Part shown: one piece after another, positions 16,217-24,040 of the stretch | Layout of the letters: each line of letters begins with the position of its first letter | Numbering within the stretch: position 1 is the stretch's first letter | Origin: Planctomycetota bacterium | Lineage (GTDB): Bacteria; Planctomycetota; Planctomycetia; Gemmatales; Gemmataceae | DNA length: 64,000 nucleotides | NCBI GenBank assembly: GCA_021781415.1 | Contig: JAJXWW010000214.1 | Location: 1-64,000 of the forward strand | Direction of reading: 5' to 3' | The notes under the pieces: model-generated | Seen by the model: only the letters and a program-made list of their open reading frames with translations | What the model was told of the DNA's origin: nothing | The model's database searches: none | Translations under genes and position numbers: made by a program

Positions 16217-17746
16217 TCACTCGACTGGAGCCGAATCGAGCGGAGCGGCGAGAGTCGGTTCGTCGGCGATCGGCTGGTCCTCCGGCTTCGGCTCGTGAAT
16301 CAACTCCGTCGAGGCAGCCGATTCTTCCACCGTTTCGGCGGCCTTTTCCGTCGCGTCGGCGTGAAATTCCGTCCCTGTTTCATGCGTTTCGCCCGAAACG
16401 GCCTCGTCGGTCGGTGCGGCGGGCGACACCTCCGACGCGGGGCCAAACAAACTCTCAAACGTCTGTTTGGCATCGGAGCGAGTCTCGGTGGGTTCCTCGT
16501 CCAAGGGGGCAAATAGTTTCGCGGCTTTGGCCGCCGCCGATTGCGGCGCGGGTGTCGAGGGGGCGGACGCTGCTTCCAGCTTTGCCTGTCGAGCCTGTGC
16601 CTCTTGTTCCTCGGCCCCATCTTCGGCGAAGGCGATAATCTCTTCGGCCACTTCTTCCGCCACGCCGCCCAACTCGCCCAGCTCCGCCGGTTCCACGAAC
16701 GTCAAGTCGGTGTACGACAAAAACCCTTCTTCGATGAACGCCTCGGCCATTTCCGCGGTCATATTCGGAATTTCGAGGAAGCTGCCCACCGCGCGCTCGA
16801 CGCTGGTATTCAGTTCCTCGTGCGTCATGATCTCGATGTCCCACCCGACCAGCTTACTGGCCAGACGGACATTTTGGCCGCGTCGTCCAATTGCCAACGA
16901 AAGCTGATCTTCTTTGACGAGTACGATGGCCCGTCCCAACCGAGGATACAGCATCACGTCCTCAATCGTCGCCGGCTGCAAGGCGTTGGGAATGAGAACC
17001 TGCAACGAATCGTTCCAGCGCACGATATCGATGCGTTCGCCACCCAGTTCGTCGATGATATTCTTGATGCGGCTGCCGCGCACGCCGACGCAAGCCCCGA
17101 CGCAATCGACTTTACTGTCGATCGACGAAACGGCCACTTTGGTGCGATGGCCCGCCTCGCGAGCCACCGCCTTGATCGAGATGGTTTGATCCTCGATTTC
17201 TGGAATCTCCGTCTCGAACAAGCGCCGAACGAAATCGGGATGATTGCGCGACAGGATGATCTTGACGCGATGGCCCACCTTGCGAACGTCGAGAATGACG
17301 GCCTTGACGCGCTCGCCGACGTGGTGCGATTCGCCGGGAATCTGTTCGCCGCGCGGCAGCAGCGCTTCGACTTTGCCGATCGTTACCGTCGCCGCTCCAC
17401 CCTCGAATCGCTGCACGGTCCCGTGAACGAGGTCGCCCTTCTGGGCGGAATACTGATTGAAGACGTTTTGGCTTTCCTCTTCGCGGAGCAGTTGAATGAT
17501 GGCCTGTTTGGCGGATTGCGCGGCGATGCGGCCCAGCTGATCCGGCGAGAGATGCTTCTCACCTTTCTGCGCATGGATTTCGCCCGTGACCCGGTCGATG
17601 GAGACGGCGACGCCTTCTTCGTCTTCGTAGCATTTGTGGATGGCCAGGCGAACGGCCTTTTCGATGGCTCCGAAGATGATGTCGCGCGAAATATTCTTTT
17701 CGCGATGCAGCAATTCCACGCCGCTGAGCAAATCTTTCCCGTTCAT
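16217..17746 (-). CDS. nusA: Transcription termination/antitermination protein NusA
   Basis: 509 residues. The N-terminal RNA-polymerase-binding domain contains YEDEEGVAVSIDRVTGEI; an S1 domain follows (GDLVHGTVQRFEGGAATVTIGKVEALLPRGEQIPGE), then two KH domains (VGACVGVRGSRIKNIIDELGGERIDIVRW and IGRRGQNVRLASKLVGWDIEI). A single helix-hairpin-helix-like region (GFLSYTDLTFVEPAELGELGG) is followed by ~110 acidic Glu/Ala/Pro-rich residues in place of E. coli-type acidic repeats. The ATG at 17746 has GAGG 6 bases upstream. It heads the translation cluster; no rimP precedes it and no ylxR lies between it and infB. Confidence 0.96.
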   Translation of the reverse strand: MNGKDLLSGVELLHREKNISRDIIFGAIEKAVRLAIHKCYEDEEGVAVSIDRVTGEIHAQKGEKHLSPDQLGRIAAQSAKQAIIQLLREEESQNVFNQYSAQKGDLVHGTVQRFEGGAATVTIGKVEALLPRGEQIPGESHHVGERVKAVILDVRKVGHRVKIILSRNHPDFVRRLFETEIPEIEDQTISIKAVAREAGHRTKVAVSSIDSKVDCVGACVGVRGSRIKNIIDELGGERIDIVRWNDSLQVLIPNALQPATIEDVMLYPRLGRAIVLVKEDQLSLAIGRRGQNVRLASKLVGWDIEIMTHEELNTSVERAVGSFLEIPNMTAEMAEAFIEEGFLSYTDLTFVEPAELGELGGVAEEVAEEIIAFAEDGAEEQEAQARQAKLEAASAPSTPAPQSAAAKAAKLFAPLDEEPTETRSDAKQTFESLFGPASEVSPAAPTDEAVSGETHETGTEFHADATEKAAETVEESAASTELIHEPKPEDQPIADEPTLAAPLDSAPVE

Positions 17747-17789
17747 GTCGGTCCTCGCGGAATCAACCCGTTGTGTGTCGCGCTAGAAA

Positions 17790-17814
17790 CAAAAAAAGTG
17801 GGACGAGTCCCACT
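17790..17814 (-). terminator. Rho-independent terminator of the MalK-like ATPase gene
   Basis: AGTGGGAC-GA-GTCCCACT (17797-17814) is a perfect 8-bp hairpin. On the minus strand it is followed directly by a T-run (plus-strand A-run at 17790-17797). It lies 67 bases after the ABC ATPase stop and 43 bases before the nusA start, so it isolates the nusA cluster from the gene upstream. Confidence 0.85.
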
Positions 17815-17881
17815 CATATCCAGCCCCAGGCTCCGCGGGATAAAGTGGCGAGTGTCCAACTCGGAACTTTACACGCGGAAC

Positions 17882-19030
17882 TCAGAACCTCGGTCGGCCG
17901 TGGCACAAAGCCCGGCCGGTTGCGGGATCAAACAAATGCGCTCGCGTCAAATCGAAGGCGACGAACCCGGTAGCACCTTCGCGGAGCGCCGGCGCGTTTG
18001 AGCAGAGCGCCGTTACTTTCCAGCTGGAGGAAGCGATCGACTGCCGACTCAATACCACGAGTCGTTCGTGGCCGAGGCACTCGATCCACTCGACGACCGC
18101 TTCGAGTCGGTCATCGCCCGCCTCGACGGTCCAGCACACGTCCTCCGGACGAATCCCCAAGGTGAGCTTTCGACCGATAAACGGCCGCCAATCCGGCCGG
18201 CGGCGAGACTCCAGGCTAACGTCTCCGATCTTAAAACTCAACCGATCTTCGACTTCGAGCATTTCGCCCGGCAGCAAATTCATCGGCGGCCAACCGATGA
18301 AGCCGGCAACGAAGCAATCGCTCGGCTCGTCGTACACCACGCGCGGAGGATCCGCCTGTCGAATCGCGCCTCGATCTAGCACGACAACGCGCTCCCCCAA
18401 GGTCATCGCCTCGTCTCGATCGTGGGTGACATAGATCATTGTCGCCCGAAGTCGGCGATGGAGCAAGTGCAACTCGCGGCGCATTTCCAAACGCAGCTGG
18501 GCATCGAGGTTGCTCAACGGCTCGTCGAGAAGGAATGCCGCCGGTTCACGCACCATCGCGCGCCCCAGAGCCACGCGCTGCTGTTGACCGCCCGACAGAG
18601 TGTCGGGCCTCCGCTCCAGGAGCGCCTCCAAACCCAGCAACCGAGCAACTCCGATAATCCGCGTCTCGATGTCTCCGTTCCGTCTCTTTCCCGGCCAAAG
18701 TCGGTCGAGCCACCCCGACCGTGGGAACAGCCCGAAGCCGAGGTTGCCGCGAACGCTTAGATGAGGATACAGAGCCGGACGTTGAAAGACCATCGCCACA
18801 TTGCGGCGATGGGGTGGGAGGGAATGAACCGAGCGCCCGCCGATGCGGATGCTTCCTCCCGTTGGCGACTCCAAACCGGCGATCAGTCGAAGCAACGTCG
18901 TCTTCCCGCTGCCCGTCGGTCCCACCAGCGCAATCCGTTCGCCGTCCTCGATCCGCAGATCGATCCCGCGCAGGGCCTCGACGCCGTTGGCATAGGTCTT
19001 GCTCACCCGTTCGAGAACGACTTCGGCCAT
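17882..19030 (-). CDS. ABC transporter ATP-binding protein, MalK/UgpC type
   Basis: 382 residues. Walker A is GPTGSGKTTLLRLIAGLE (~residues 36-53), the Q-loop is in MVFQRPALYPHLSV, the signature is LSGGQQQRVALGRAM, Walker B is AFLLDEPLSNLD and the switch His is in IYVTHDRDEAMTLGERV. A ~130-residue C-terminal OB/TOBE domain (LTLGIRPEDVCW) is the mark of carbohydrate importers of the MalK/UgpC group. The protein is complete, but no permease or solute-binding gene lies nearby, so it is either shared by importers elsewhere or has another partner. A terminator follows. Confidence 0.9.
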   Translation of the reverse strand: MAEVVLERVSKTYANGVEALRGIDLRIEDGERIALVGPTGSGKTTLLRLIAGLESPTGGSIRIGGRSVHSLPPHRRNVAMVFQRPALYPHLSVRGNLGFGLFPRSGWLDRLWPGKRRNGDIETRIIGVARLLGLEALLERRPDTLSGGQQQRVALGRAMVREPAAFLLDEPLSNLDAQLRLEMRRELHLLHRRLRATMIYVTHDRDEAMTLGERVVVLDRGAIRQADPPRVVYDEPSDCFVAGFIGWPPMNLLPGEMLEVEDRLSFKIGDVSLESRRRPDWRPFIGRKLTLGIRPEDVCWTVEAGDDRLEAVVEWIECLGHERLVVLSRQSIASSSWKVTALCSNAPALREGATGFVAFDLTRAHLFDPATGRALCHGRPRF

Positions 19031-19165
19031 GATGTTTCACTCGACGACTGGGGGCTTCGTTTTTTTACCAATTCTTTCTCGTCGAGCCTTCCGCACGTCG
19101 CGTATCGGCGATATTCTGGAGGAAATAGGCCCGACGCTCTCCGATCCATCCAAAGGACCACGACC

Positions 19166-20398
19166 ATGAACTGGTGGGAAAAACTCGAGGAAAAGTCGAG
19201 GCGCGAGCGTTTCGCTCAAAAAGTCATTCAGGCTCTGCGCGTCGCCGGCATCAAGGGATCGATCGATTACGATGCGGAGAAATTCCAGATTACTCTTTTG
19301 CGGGAACGAGAGAGTGTCGACCACATGCAGATGAATCTGCCCAACGTCTACGCCGACTATCTCGCCGCTCCCAAGCCGAACCGGTGGAGAGTCATCGAGC
19401 GCTTCATTCGCGGCACGCGCGAGTTTGAGATGCCGAAAGGGTTCGATGAAGTGCGCGATCATTTGGTGGTGCGCGTGCGGCCGCGCTGCTACTACACGAT
19501 GCTGCAATTGCGCTTTGGAAAGGATCGCACTCAGCGGCGAGCCGTCGTCCATCAACCGCTCGGGGAGCATCTCGCGGTCGGTTTGGCCATCGATCGAAAA
19601 GACGGTCTCATTGAAGTTTTTAGCGACATGCTGACCGATTGGAATCTGACCGTCGAGGAGGCTTTCGCGCTGGGCCGCGTCAACCTGCGACGCATGAGTC
19701 CGAGTTCGTTGACGGCGCTGGGTCCAGGGCTGTACTGTTCGCCGCGCGGCGACAATCACGACGCTTCGCGCTTGGCGCTCGACGATTTAGTCCGCGATTG
19801 CGAGGTCAAGGGCGACTATGTGGCCATGGTTCCCAATCGAGATACGCTGCTGATCACCGGCGCGGACGACCCCTATAACCTGGGGGCCATGTTGCACGTC
19901 GGCGAGAAAATGCTGCGCGGCAAGCCGAGACCGATGAGCGGCATTCCGGTGCGTCTTCGCAACGGCGTCTGGGAATCCTTTGCTCCGGATGAAATCTATC
20001 CCGAATTGAGACAATTTCGCTACCTTCGCGTGCAGAGCGAAACGCAAGACTACGCCGAACAGAAAGAGTTGCTCGATGCGTCGCATGCCAGGCAGGAGAA
20101 GAATATCTTCGTCGCCACCCATTCGGTGCTTCAGCACAAGGAGACGGGAGAGATTTGCAGCTACACCTTCTGGGGAGATGGCTTGGAGAGTCTGCTGCCG
20201 CGCGCCGAAATCGTGTTCTTCATGCGCGCGAATGAGGAAGGTCCGGGCGGTGTGTTGGCCAATGCCTATTGGGATCGGGTTTGCGATGTCGTCGGACATC
20301 GCATGAAAGCGACCGACGACTATCCTCCTCGCTACTTTGCCGACACGTTCCCCGACGAGGACGAACTCCAACGCCTGGGCAAGCAGGAAATTCTCTAG
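19166..20398 (+). CDS. DUF1444-family protein (YtpQ-like)
   Basis: 410 residues, starting MNWWEKLEEKSRRERFAQKVIQALR with AAAGGA 8 bases upstream. Two blocks resemble the DUF1444/YtpQ family: the middle region AVVHQPLGEHLAVGLAIDRKDGLIEVFSDMLTDWNLTVEEAFALGRVNLRR and the repeated (V/L)xITGADDPYNLGAMLHVGEKML. The C-terminal ~90 residues (NIFVATHSVLQHKETGEICSYTFW) extend beyond typical members and may be a separate small domain. Soluble, no signal peptide. Function unknown; no clear operon partner, as both neighbours are on the other strand. Confidence 0.7.
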   Translation: MNWWEKLEEKSRRERFAQKVIQALRVAGIKGSIDYDAEKFQITLLRERESVDHMQMNLPNVYADYLAAPKPNRWRVIERFIRGTREFEMPKGFDEVRDHLVVRVRPRCYYTMLQLRFGKDRTQRRAVVHQPLGEHLAVGLAIDRKDGLIEVFSDMLTDWNLTVEEAFALGRVNLRRMSPSSLTALGPGLYCSPRGDNHDASRLALDDLVRDCEVKGDYVAMVPNRDTLLITGADDPYNLGAMLHVGEKMLRGKPRPMSGIPVRLRNGVWESFAPDEIYPELRQFRYLRVQSETQDYAEQKELLDASHARQEKNIFVATHSVLQHKETGEICSYTFWGDGLESLLPRAEIVFFMRANEEGPGGVLANAYWDRVCDVVGHRMKATDDYPPRYFADTFPDEDELQRLGKQEIL

Positions 20399-20406
20399 CG
20401 GCTCGA

Positions 20407-21090
20407 TCAACGTAATTTCTGCTGCTTCAAAAGGTCGAGCAGCCATTTGCGATCTTCGTCGCTCAACGGCGTAGTCGGCTCGATCCCGTAGTCGATCTTG
20501 GACGCGAACCCGCCTTGATCGTAGCAGCGGGTGAAGGCCGCGTGCAAATCGAGAACGGTATCGCGGTCGTCGGACGCCAACGGGAGGCGGAAGCGCGGCA
20601 ACTTCTTTTGCAGCGTCGTCGTGTAAATCTCGAAGCGTTCCGGCTGGGTGGCGCGCGTCACGGTGACAGCATAATCCCAATCGGGCAGGCCATCGCGCGA
20701 ATACTCCAAGGTCGGCTGCCCTTGCAGCAGCAGATCCAATTCGACGAGATTCGCCTTGGCCTTTTTGCTCTCTTCGCGCTTGGCGAGATAGGCATCGCGA
20801 CCGGCTTGCGTCAGCTTATTCGCCGGGCTGACCACATCGAGCAGCGTTATCAACCGGCCGTCGGAACGCTGGCGAATCTCGATGAAGTCCTCGTGGCGCT
20901 CGTCGCGGATCACCGACGTGAACAACGCTTGTTCGATGACATAGTGCCGCTGATTGACGCGCGCGCGGTAGCGATCGACGAGGCCCGGCAGCAGAATCTG
21001 ATACAAACACATGACGATCTGGTGATGGAACACCGGCCAGAGGGCTTCATCTTCAAGGTACGGGTCCATACCGGGAAAGGGACTCGGCAT
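20407..21090 (-). CDS. DUF4058-family protein
   Basis: 227 residues. The start MPSPFPGMDPYLEDEALWPVFHHQIV is the hallmark of DUF4058, followed by YVIEQ, IEIRQRSDGRLITLLDVVSPANKL and YLAKREESKKAKANLVELDLLLQG. The second half (PDWDYAVTVTRATQPERFEIYTTTLQKKLPRFRLPL) also fits the family. The VVSPANK segment resembles the E-x-(S)-P-x-x-K strand of Uma2 proteins, hinting at a nuclease-like fold, though this is only a pattern. AGGGAG precedes the ATG at 21090. DUF4058 genes are common in planctomycetes and cyanobacteria, and none has a known function. Confidence 0.85.
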   Translation of the reverse strand: MPSPFPGMDPYLEDEALWPVFHHQIVMCLYQILLPGLVDRYRARVNQRHYVIEQALFTSVIRDERHEDFIEIRQRSDGRLITLLDVVSPANKLTQAGRDAYLAKREESKKAKANLVELDLLLQGQPTLEYSRDGLPDWDYAVTVTRATQPERFEIYTTTLQKKLPRFRLPLASDDRDTVLDLHAAFTRCYDQGGFASKIDYGIEPTTPLSDEDRKWLLDLLKQQKLR

Positions 21091-21265
21091 TGGCTGGTTT
21101 CTCCCTTGTTCCTGGTCAATTACGAGAATCCTTGCGATCCCGAAACGCCTCGCGCTCCCCTCGACACAAGAGGCTCGCATTCGTCAGCGTACTCTCTCCT
21201 CGCGGTTTGTCCAACGAAATTCTCTTGCACAGCTGAATCGATTTCCGACTTCAGTCCGTAGTCGG

Positions 21266-21328
21266 GGCGGAGTAGTCAAGGCGGAGTAGTCAGGGCGGAG
21301 TAGTCAGTAGTCAGTAGCCAGTAGCCAG
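21266..21328. repeat. 14-bp then 7-bp tandem repeats
   Basis: Three units of GGCGGAGTAGTCA(A/G) at 21266-21279, 21280-21293 and 21294-21307. The last two are identical; they merge into 7-bp units TAGTCAG / TAGCCAG running to 21328. The 7-bp units are the reverse complement of parts of the 21-bp repeats at 21405-21446, so the transcript could fold back. Confidence 0.85.
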
Positions 21329-21404
21329 CAAACGGCCGGTGGGGGCAACGGGAGGTTAGGCGGCGTCCGTTTTGCGGTTGCTTCTCGCGTTTGCGCCTTC
21401 TGTC

Positions 21405-21446
21405 TACTGGCTACCTACTACTGACTACTGGCTACCTACTACTGAC
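21405..21446. repeat. Two identical 21-bp direct repeats
   Basis: TACTGGCTACCTACTACTGAC occurs twice without a spacer (21405-21425, 21426-21446). CTGGCTA and CTGACTA inside it are complementary to the 7-bp units 80-100 bases upstream. There are no unique spacers between units, so this is not a CRISPR array. Confidence 0.9.
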
Positions 21447-21565
21447 TCCTCCGCTCTGCCTCCCGATTCAGTTGCTCCTCTGGAAAGGGGAGAGTATAGT
21501 TACGAAGACGGTTTTGGGGAGCGAGAGGAACCGTCGAATCGATCTCGCAAGAATATGAGGCGACC

Positions 21566-22327
21566 ATGGCATTGGCGTTGAACATCGGCAAGTGTACGTT
21601 GCTCGGAAACTATCGGGAGAACAATGAGGATGCCATCGAAGTCAAGGCCTTTCCCGATATGACCGTTTGTCTGGTGGCCGACGGCATGGGCGGTCAAGCT
21701 GCCGGGGAAGTGGCCAGCAAACGCGCTATCGAGATCGTGCCGCGCGAACTGAAGAAATATCTGAGCGGCCCCGTTGGCAACGACGAGACCAAGACCATCA
21801 TTCGCCGTTCCATCGTCCAGGCCAACGAAGAAATCATGGCCATGGCCGCTCTCGACCGCGAACTGAAGAACATGGGTACGACCATCGTGGCGGCGGTGTG
21901 GCGCAAAGGCAGCTCCATACTCTACGTCACCAACATGGGCGATAGTCGAGCCTATCTCGTCCGCGGCAAGAAAATCGAACAACTGACGGTCGATCACTCG
22001 ATCGCTCAAGCCTTGGTAGAGGCCAAAACCATCACCGCCGCCGAGGCCCGCACGCATCGCTATCGAAACGTCCTGTGGAAATTCCTCGGATCGCAGGAAG
22101 TCGGTGAGGGACCGAAAGTCGAAAACGTGTCCATTCAAGCCGGCGACCGTTTCTTGCTCTGCACCGATGGACTTTGCGGCGTGGTTCCCGACGAGCAGCT
22201 GCTCGACTTTATGGCGCAAAAGCCGGACGCGCAGGAGTGCGCCGATGGCCTGGGACAATTCGCCCTCGATTCCGGCTCCAAGGACAATATCTCCTGCCTG
22301 GTCATCGACGTGGTCGAAGTTGGTTGA
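21566..22327 (+). CDS. PP2C-family serine/threonine protein phosphatase
   Basis: 253 residues. The metal-binding aspartates of the PPM/PP2C family are all visible: RENNEDA, VADGMGGQAAGEVAS, GDSRAYL, CTDGL and DSGSKDNISCLVID. Length equals the catalytic domain alone; no extra sensor or membrane part. It removes phosphate from Ser/Thr using Mn2+ or Mg2+. The kinase gene starts 124 bases downstream on the same strand, so the two probably oppose each other on common targets, like Stp/Stk pairs. Confidence 0.93.
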   Translation: MALALNIGKCTLLGNYRENNEDAIEVKAFPDMTVCLVADGMGGQAAGEVASKRAIEIVPRELKKYLSGPVGNDETKTIIRRSIVQANEEIMAMAALDRELKNMGTTIVAAVWRKGSSILYVTNMGDSRAYLVRGKKIEQLTVDHSIAQALVEAKTITAAEARTHRYRNVLWKFLGSQEVGEGPKVENVSIQAGDRFLLCTDGLCGVVPDEQLLDFMAQKPDAQECADGLGQFALDSGSKDNISCLVIDVVEVG

Positions 22328-22450
22328 TTGGAGTCGGAACTGTTTTTTCTGATTCGGCGCGGTCGAATGGACCGATACTCAAGAGAAGCGAAGACATAGC
22401 CGGAGCCGTTTACTTCCGAGAGAAGCTCTTCTCACGGCTCCGTCTCAACG

Positions 22451-23332
22451 ATGGCCCGTCAACTCCGCTTGCGCAGGACGCGATCGAAAGCGATGCAATC
22501 GATCCCACGAATACCCGGTTATCAATTGATCCGCCGACTGGGTGGCGGCCCGTTAACCTCTGTTTTCGCCGCCCGCGATGTGGATACCGACGCCGATTGC
22601 GCCGTCAAGGTGTTGCGCGCGGATTGGGAAGACGCGGAGACGGGGATTAAGCTGCTGCAGCGCGAAGCGCGAGCCGGTCTCGGTGTGCGCCATCCGCATC
22701 TCGTCCGCGTGCTTCATGCCCACGTCACCGCTCCGCCGTATTTCTTGGTGATGGATTTGCTGCCCGGTGAATCGTTGCGGCGTCGTTTGCGACGCGAGTT
22801 TCGGTTGCCTATCACCGAGGCACTGTGGATTCTGCGTCAAACTGCCGAGGCACTGGCCGCACTGCACGCGGCCGGTTTCTTGCACGGCGACATCAAACCC
22901 GACAACGTGCGGCTGATCGACGACGGCACGGCTATGCTGATCGATCTCGGATTTGCTCATCGGCCCGGCGAAAACGCGGCCTTTCTTCGCGCCGGCTACG
23001 TTCTGGGCACGGCGAACTATCTGGCTCCCGAGCAGTGCGATCCGTTGCCGACCGAAGCACTGAGCAGCGATCTCTTCGGTTTGGGAGTGATGTTGTTTGA
23101 ACTGTTGACGGGGCGTTTGCCTTATCCGTCAGGCTCGTTGCGCCAGACGTTTCGCCGTCATCGCTGCGATCCGCCCGCCGACATCCGCCGCAGCGTCCCC
23201 AACCTCCCCTCCAGCCTCGTCGCGCTCGTGGAAAGGCTTCTCGCCCACCGCCTCGAAGATCGCCCGTCCGCCGCTTCCGTGGTGCAGCAACTCATCAAGC
23301 TCGAAATCGCCGCTCTCCGCCGTGCGGGATAA
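22451..23332 (+). CDS. Serine/threonine protein kinase (short, soluble)
   Basis: 293 residues, little more than the kinase domain. The glycine loop is LGGGPLTSVFAARD, the ATP-binding Lys is in CAVKVLR, the catalytic loop is HGDIKPDNV (~residue 144), with Gly where most kinases have Arg, and the magnesium loop is DLG instead of DFG. APEQ, the activation-segment end and the DLFGLGVMLFELLTGRLPY helix are normal. The key Lys, Asp and Asn are kept, so it should be active. HGD kinases are usually not regulated by activation-loop phosphorylation. It lacks the TM and sensor domain found in many planctomycete kinases. The start could also be the Met at 22493 (MQSIPRIPGY). Confidence 0.9.
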   Translation: MARQLRLRRTRSKAMQSIPRIPGYQLIRRLGGGPLTSVFAARDVDTDADCAVKVLRADWEDAETGIKLLQREARAGLGVRHPHLVRVLHAHVTAPPYFLVMDLLPGESLRRRLRREFRLPITEALWILRQTAEALAALHAAGFLHGDIKPDNVRLIDDGTAMLIDLGFAHRPGENAAFLRAGYVLGTANYLAPEQCDPLPTEALSSDLFGLGVMLFELLTGRLPYPSGSLRQTFRRHRCDPPADIRRSVPNLPSSLVALVERLLAHRLEDRPSAASVVQQLIKLEIAALRRAG

Positions 23333-23437
23333 ACAAATCGTCATGGTGGCACGATGCCAGCGTGCCGTCACGAAGTTTCGGAATAGACTCAACATAAAAG
23401 GAGCAATTGCCCTCCGACACAAGGTTGCGCGCGATCC

Positions 23438-23953
23438 ATGAACACGATTCAAGAGAAGTCGACGACGAGGGGCGGGGCTGGAGTGCGATGGTGGTGCGGC
23501 ACCCTTTGGTCCCTCGTGAGGCAGCGTTGTCCTCGCTGTCGAAAGGGGCGCATGTTCCGCAGTGCGTTTGCGATGAACGATCCGTGTCCCGTCTGCGGCC
23601 TGATCTTCCAACGAGAAGAGGGCTATTTCCTCGGAGCCATGTACGTCAGCTACGGCTTGGCGTCCGTTTTGCTCGTACCACTCTATTTCGTGCTTGCGGC
23701 TCTGTTACCCGGTTGGAACGGCATCGCCGTCGCCGCGCTGGCCACTCTCCCCTATCTGCCGCTTACTCCCGCCGTGTTCCGCTACTCGCGGATCGTATGG
23801 GTCTACCTCGATCGCGCCGTCGATCCGACCGAGATCAACGCCGGCCTCTACGAGAAGATACGGCTCTCGGAAATGGAAGAGGAAGGGCGCGAAGGTCCGG
23901 CGGAGCCTCCCGCTTCCCACGGTCTCCGCCACGGCGACAGCGACCGACCGTAG
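23438..23953 (+). CDS. DUF983-family membrane protein
   Basis: 171 residues. A zinc-ribbon-like segment RQRCPRCRKGRMF...NDPCPVCGLIFQREEGYFLGAMY is the DUF983 signature. Two membrane helices follow (YGLASVLLVPLYFVLAALL and GIAVAALATLPYLPLTPAVF) and a cytoplasmic tail. Family members are small inner-membrane proteins of unknown role, often near respiratory genes; no such gene is near here. Transcribed the same way as the kinase, 105 bases after it. Confidence 0.85.
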   Translation: MNTIQEKSTTRGGAGVRWWCGTLWSLVRQRCPRCRKGRMFRSAFAMNDPCPVCGLIFQREEGYFLGAMYVSYGLASVLLVPLYFVLAALLPGWNGIAVAALATLPYLPLTPAVFRYSRIVWVYLDRAVDPTEINAGLYEKIRLSEMEEEGREGPAEPPASHGLRHGDSDRP

Positions 23954-24040
23954 GATTCACGGTCGCGGACGTTGGCTTTTCTTCCCGGCGTGAGCCATAC
24001 TTGGACGGGTTGTAATCCGCCACCAACGTATTGAGCCGCC

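Larger units (their letters stand above)
21091..21565. other. Divergent intergenic region with short tandem repeats
   Basis: 475 bases between the divergent DUF4058 and PP2C genes. No protein-like frame. It contains two sets of short tandem repeats that are partly complementary to each other, annotated separately, and the promoters of both flanking genes. GAGG lies 5 bases before the PP2C start. Confidence 0.6.

Noticed and set aside
16541-18001. A 486-residue open frame on the plus strand
   Set aside because: Antisense to nusA and the terminator; no protein-like pattern.
21266-21446. CRISPR-like array
   Set aside because: Units are 7, 14 and 21 bp with no unique spacers and no cas gene nearby.
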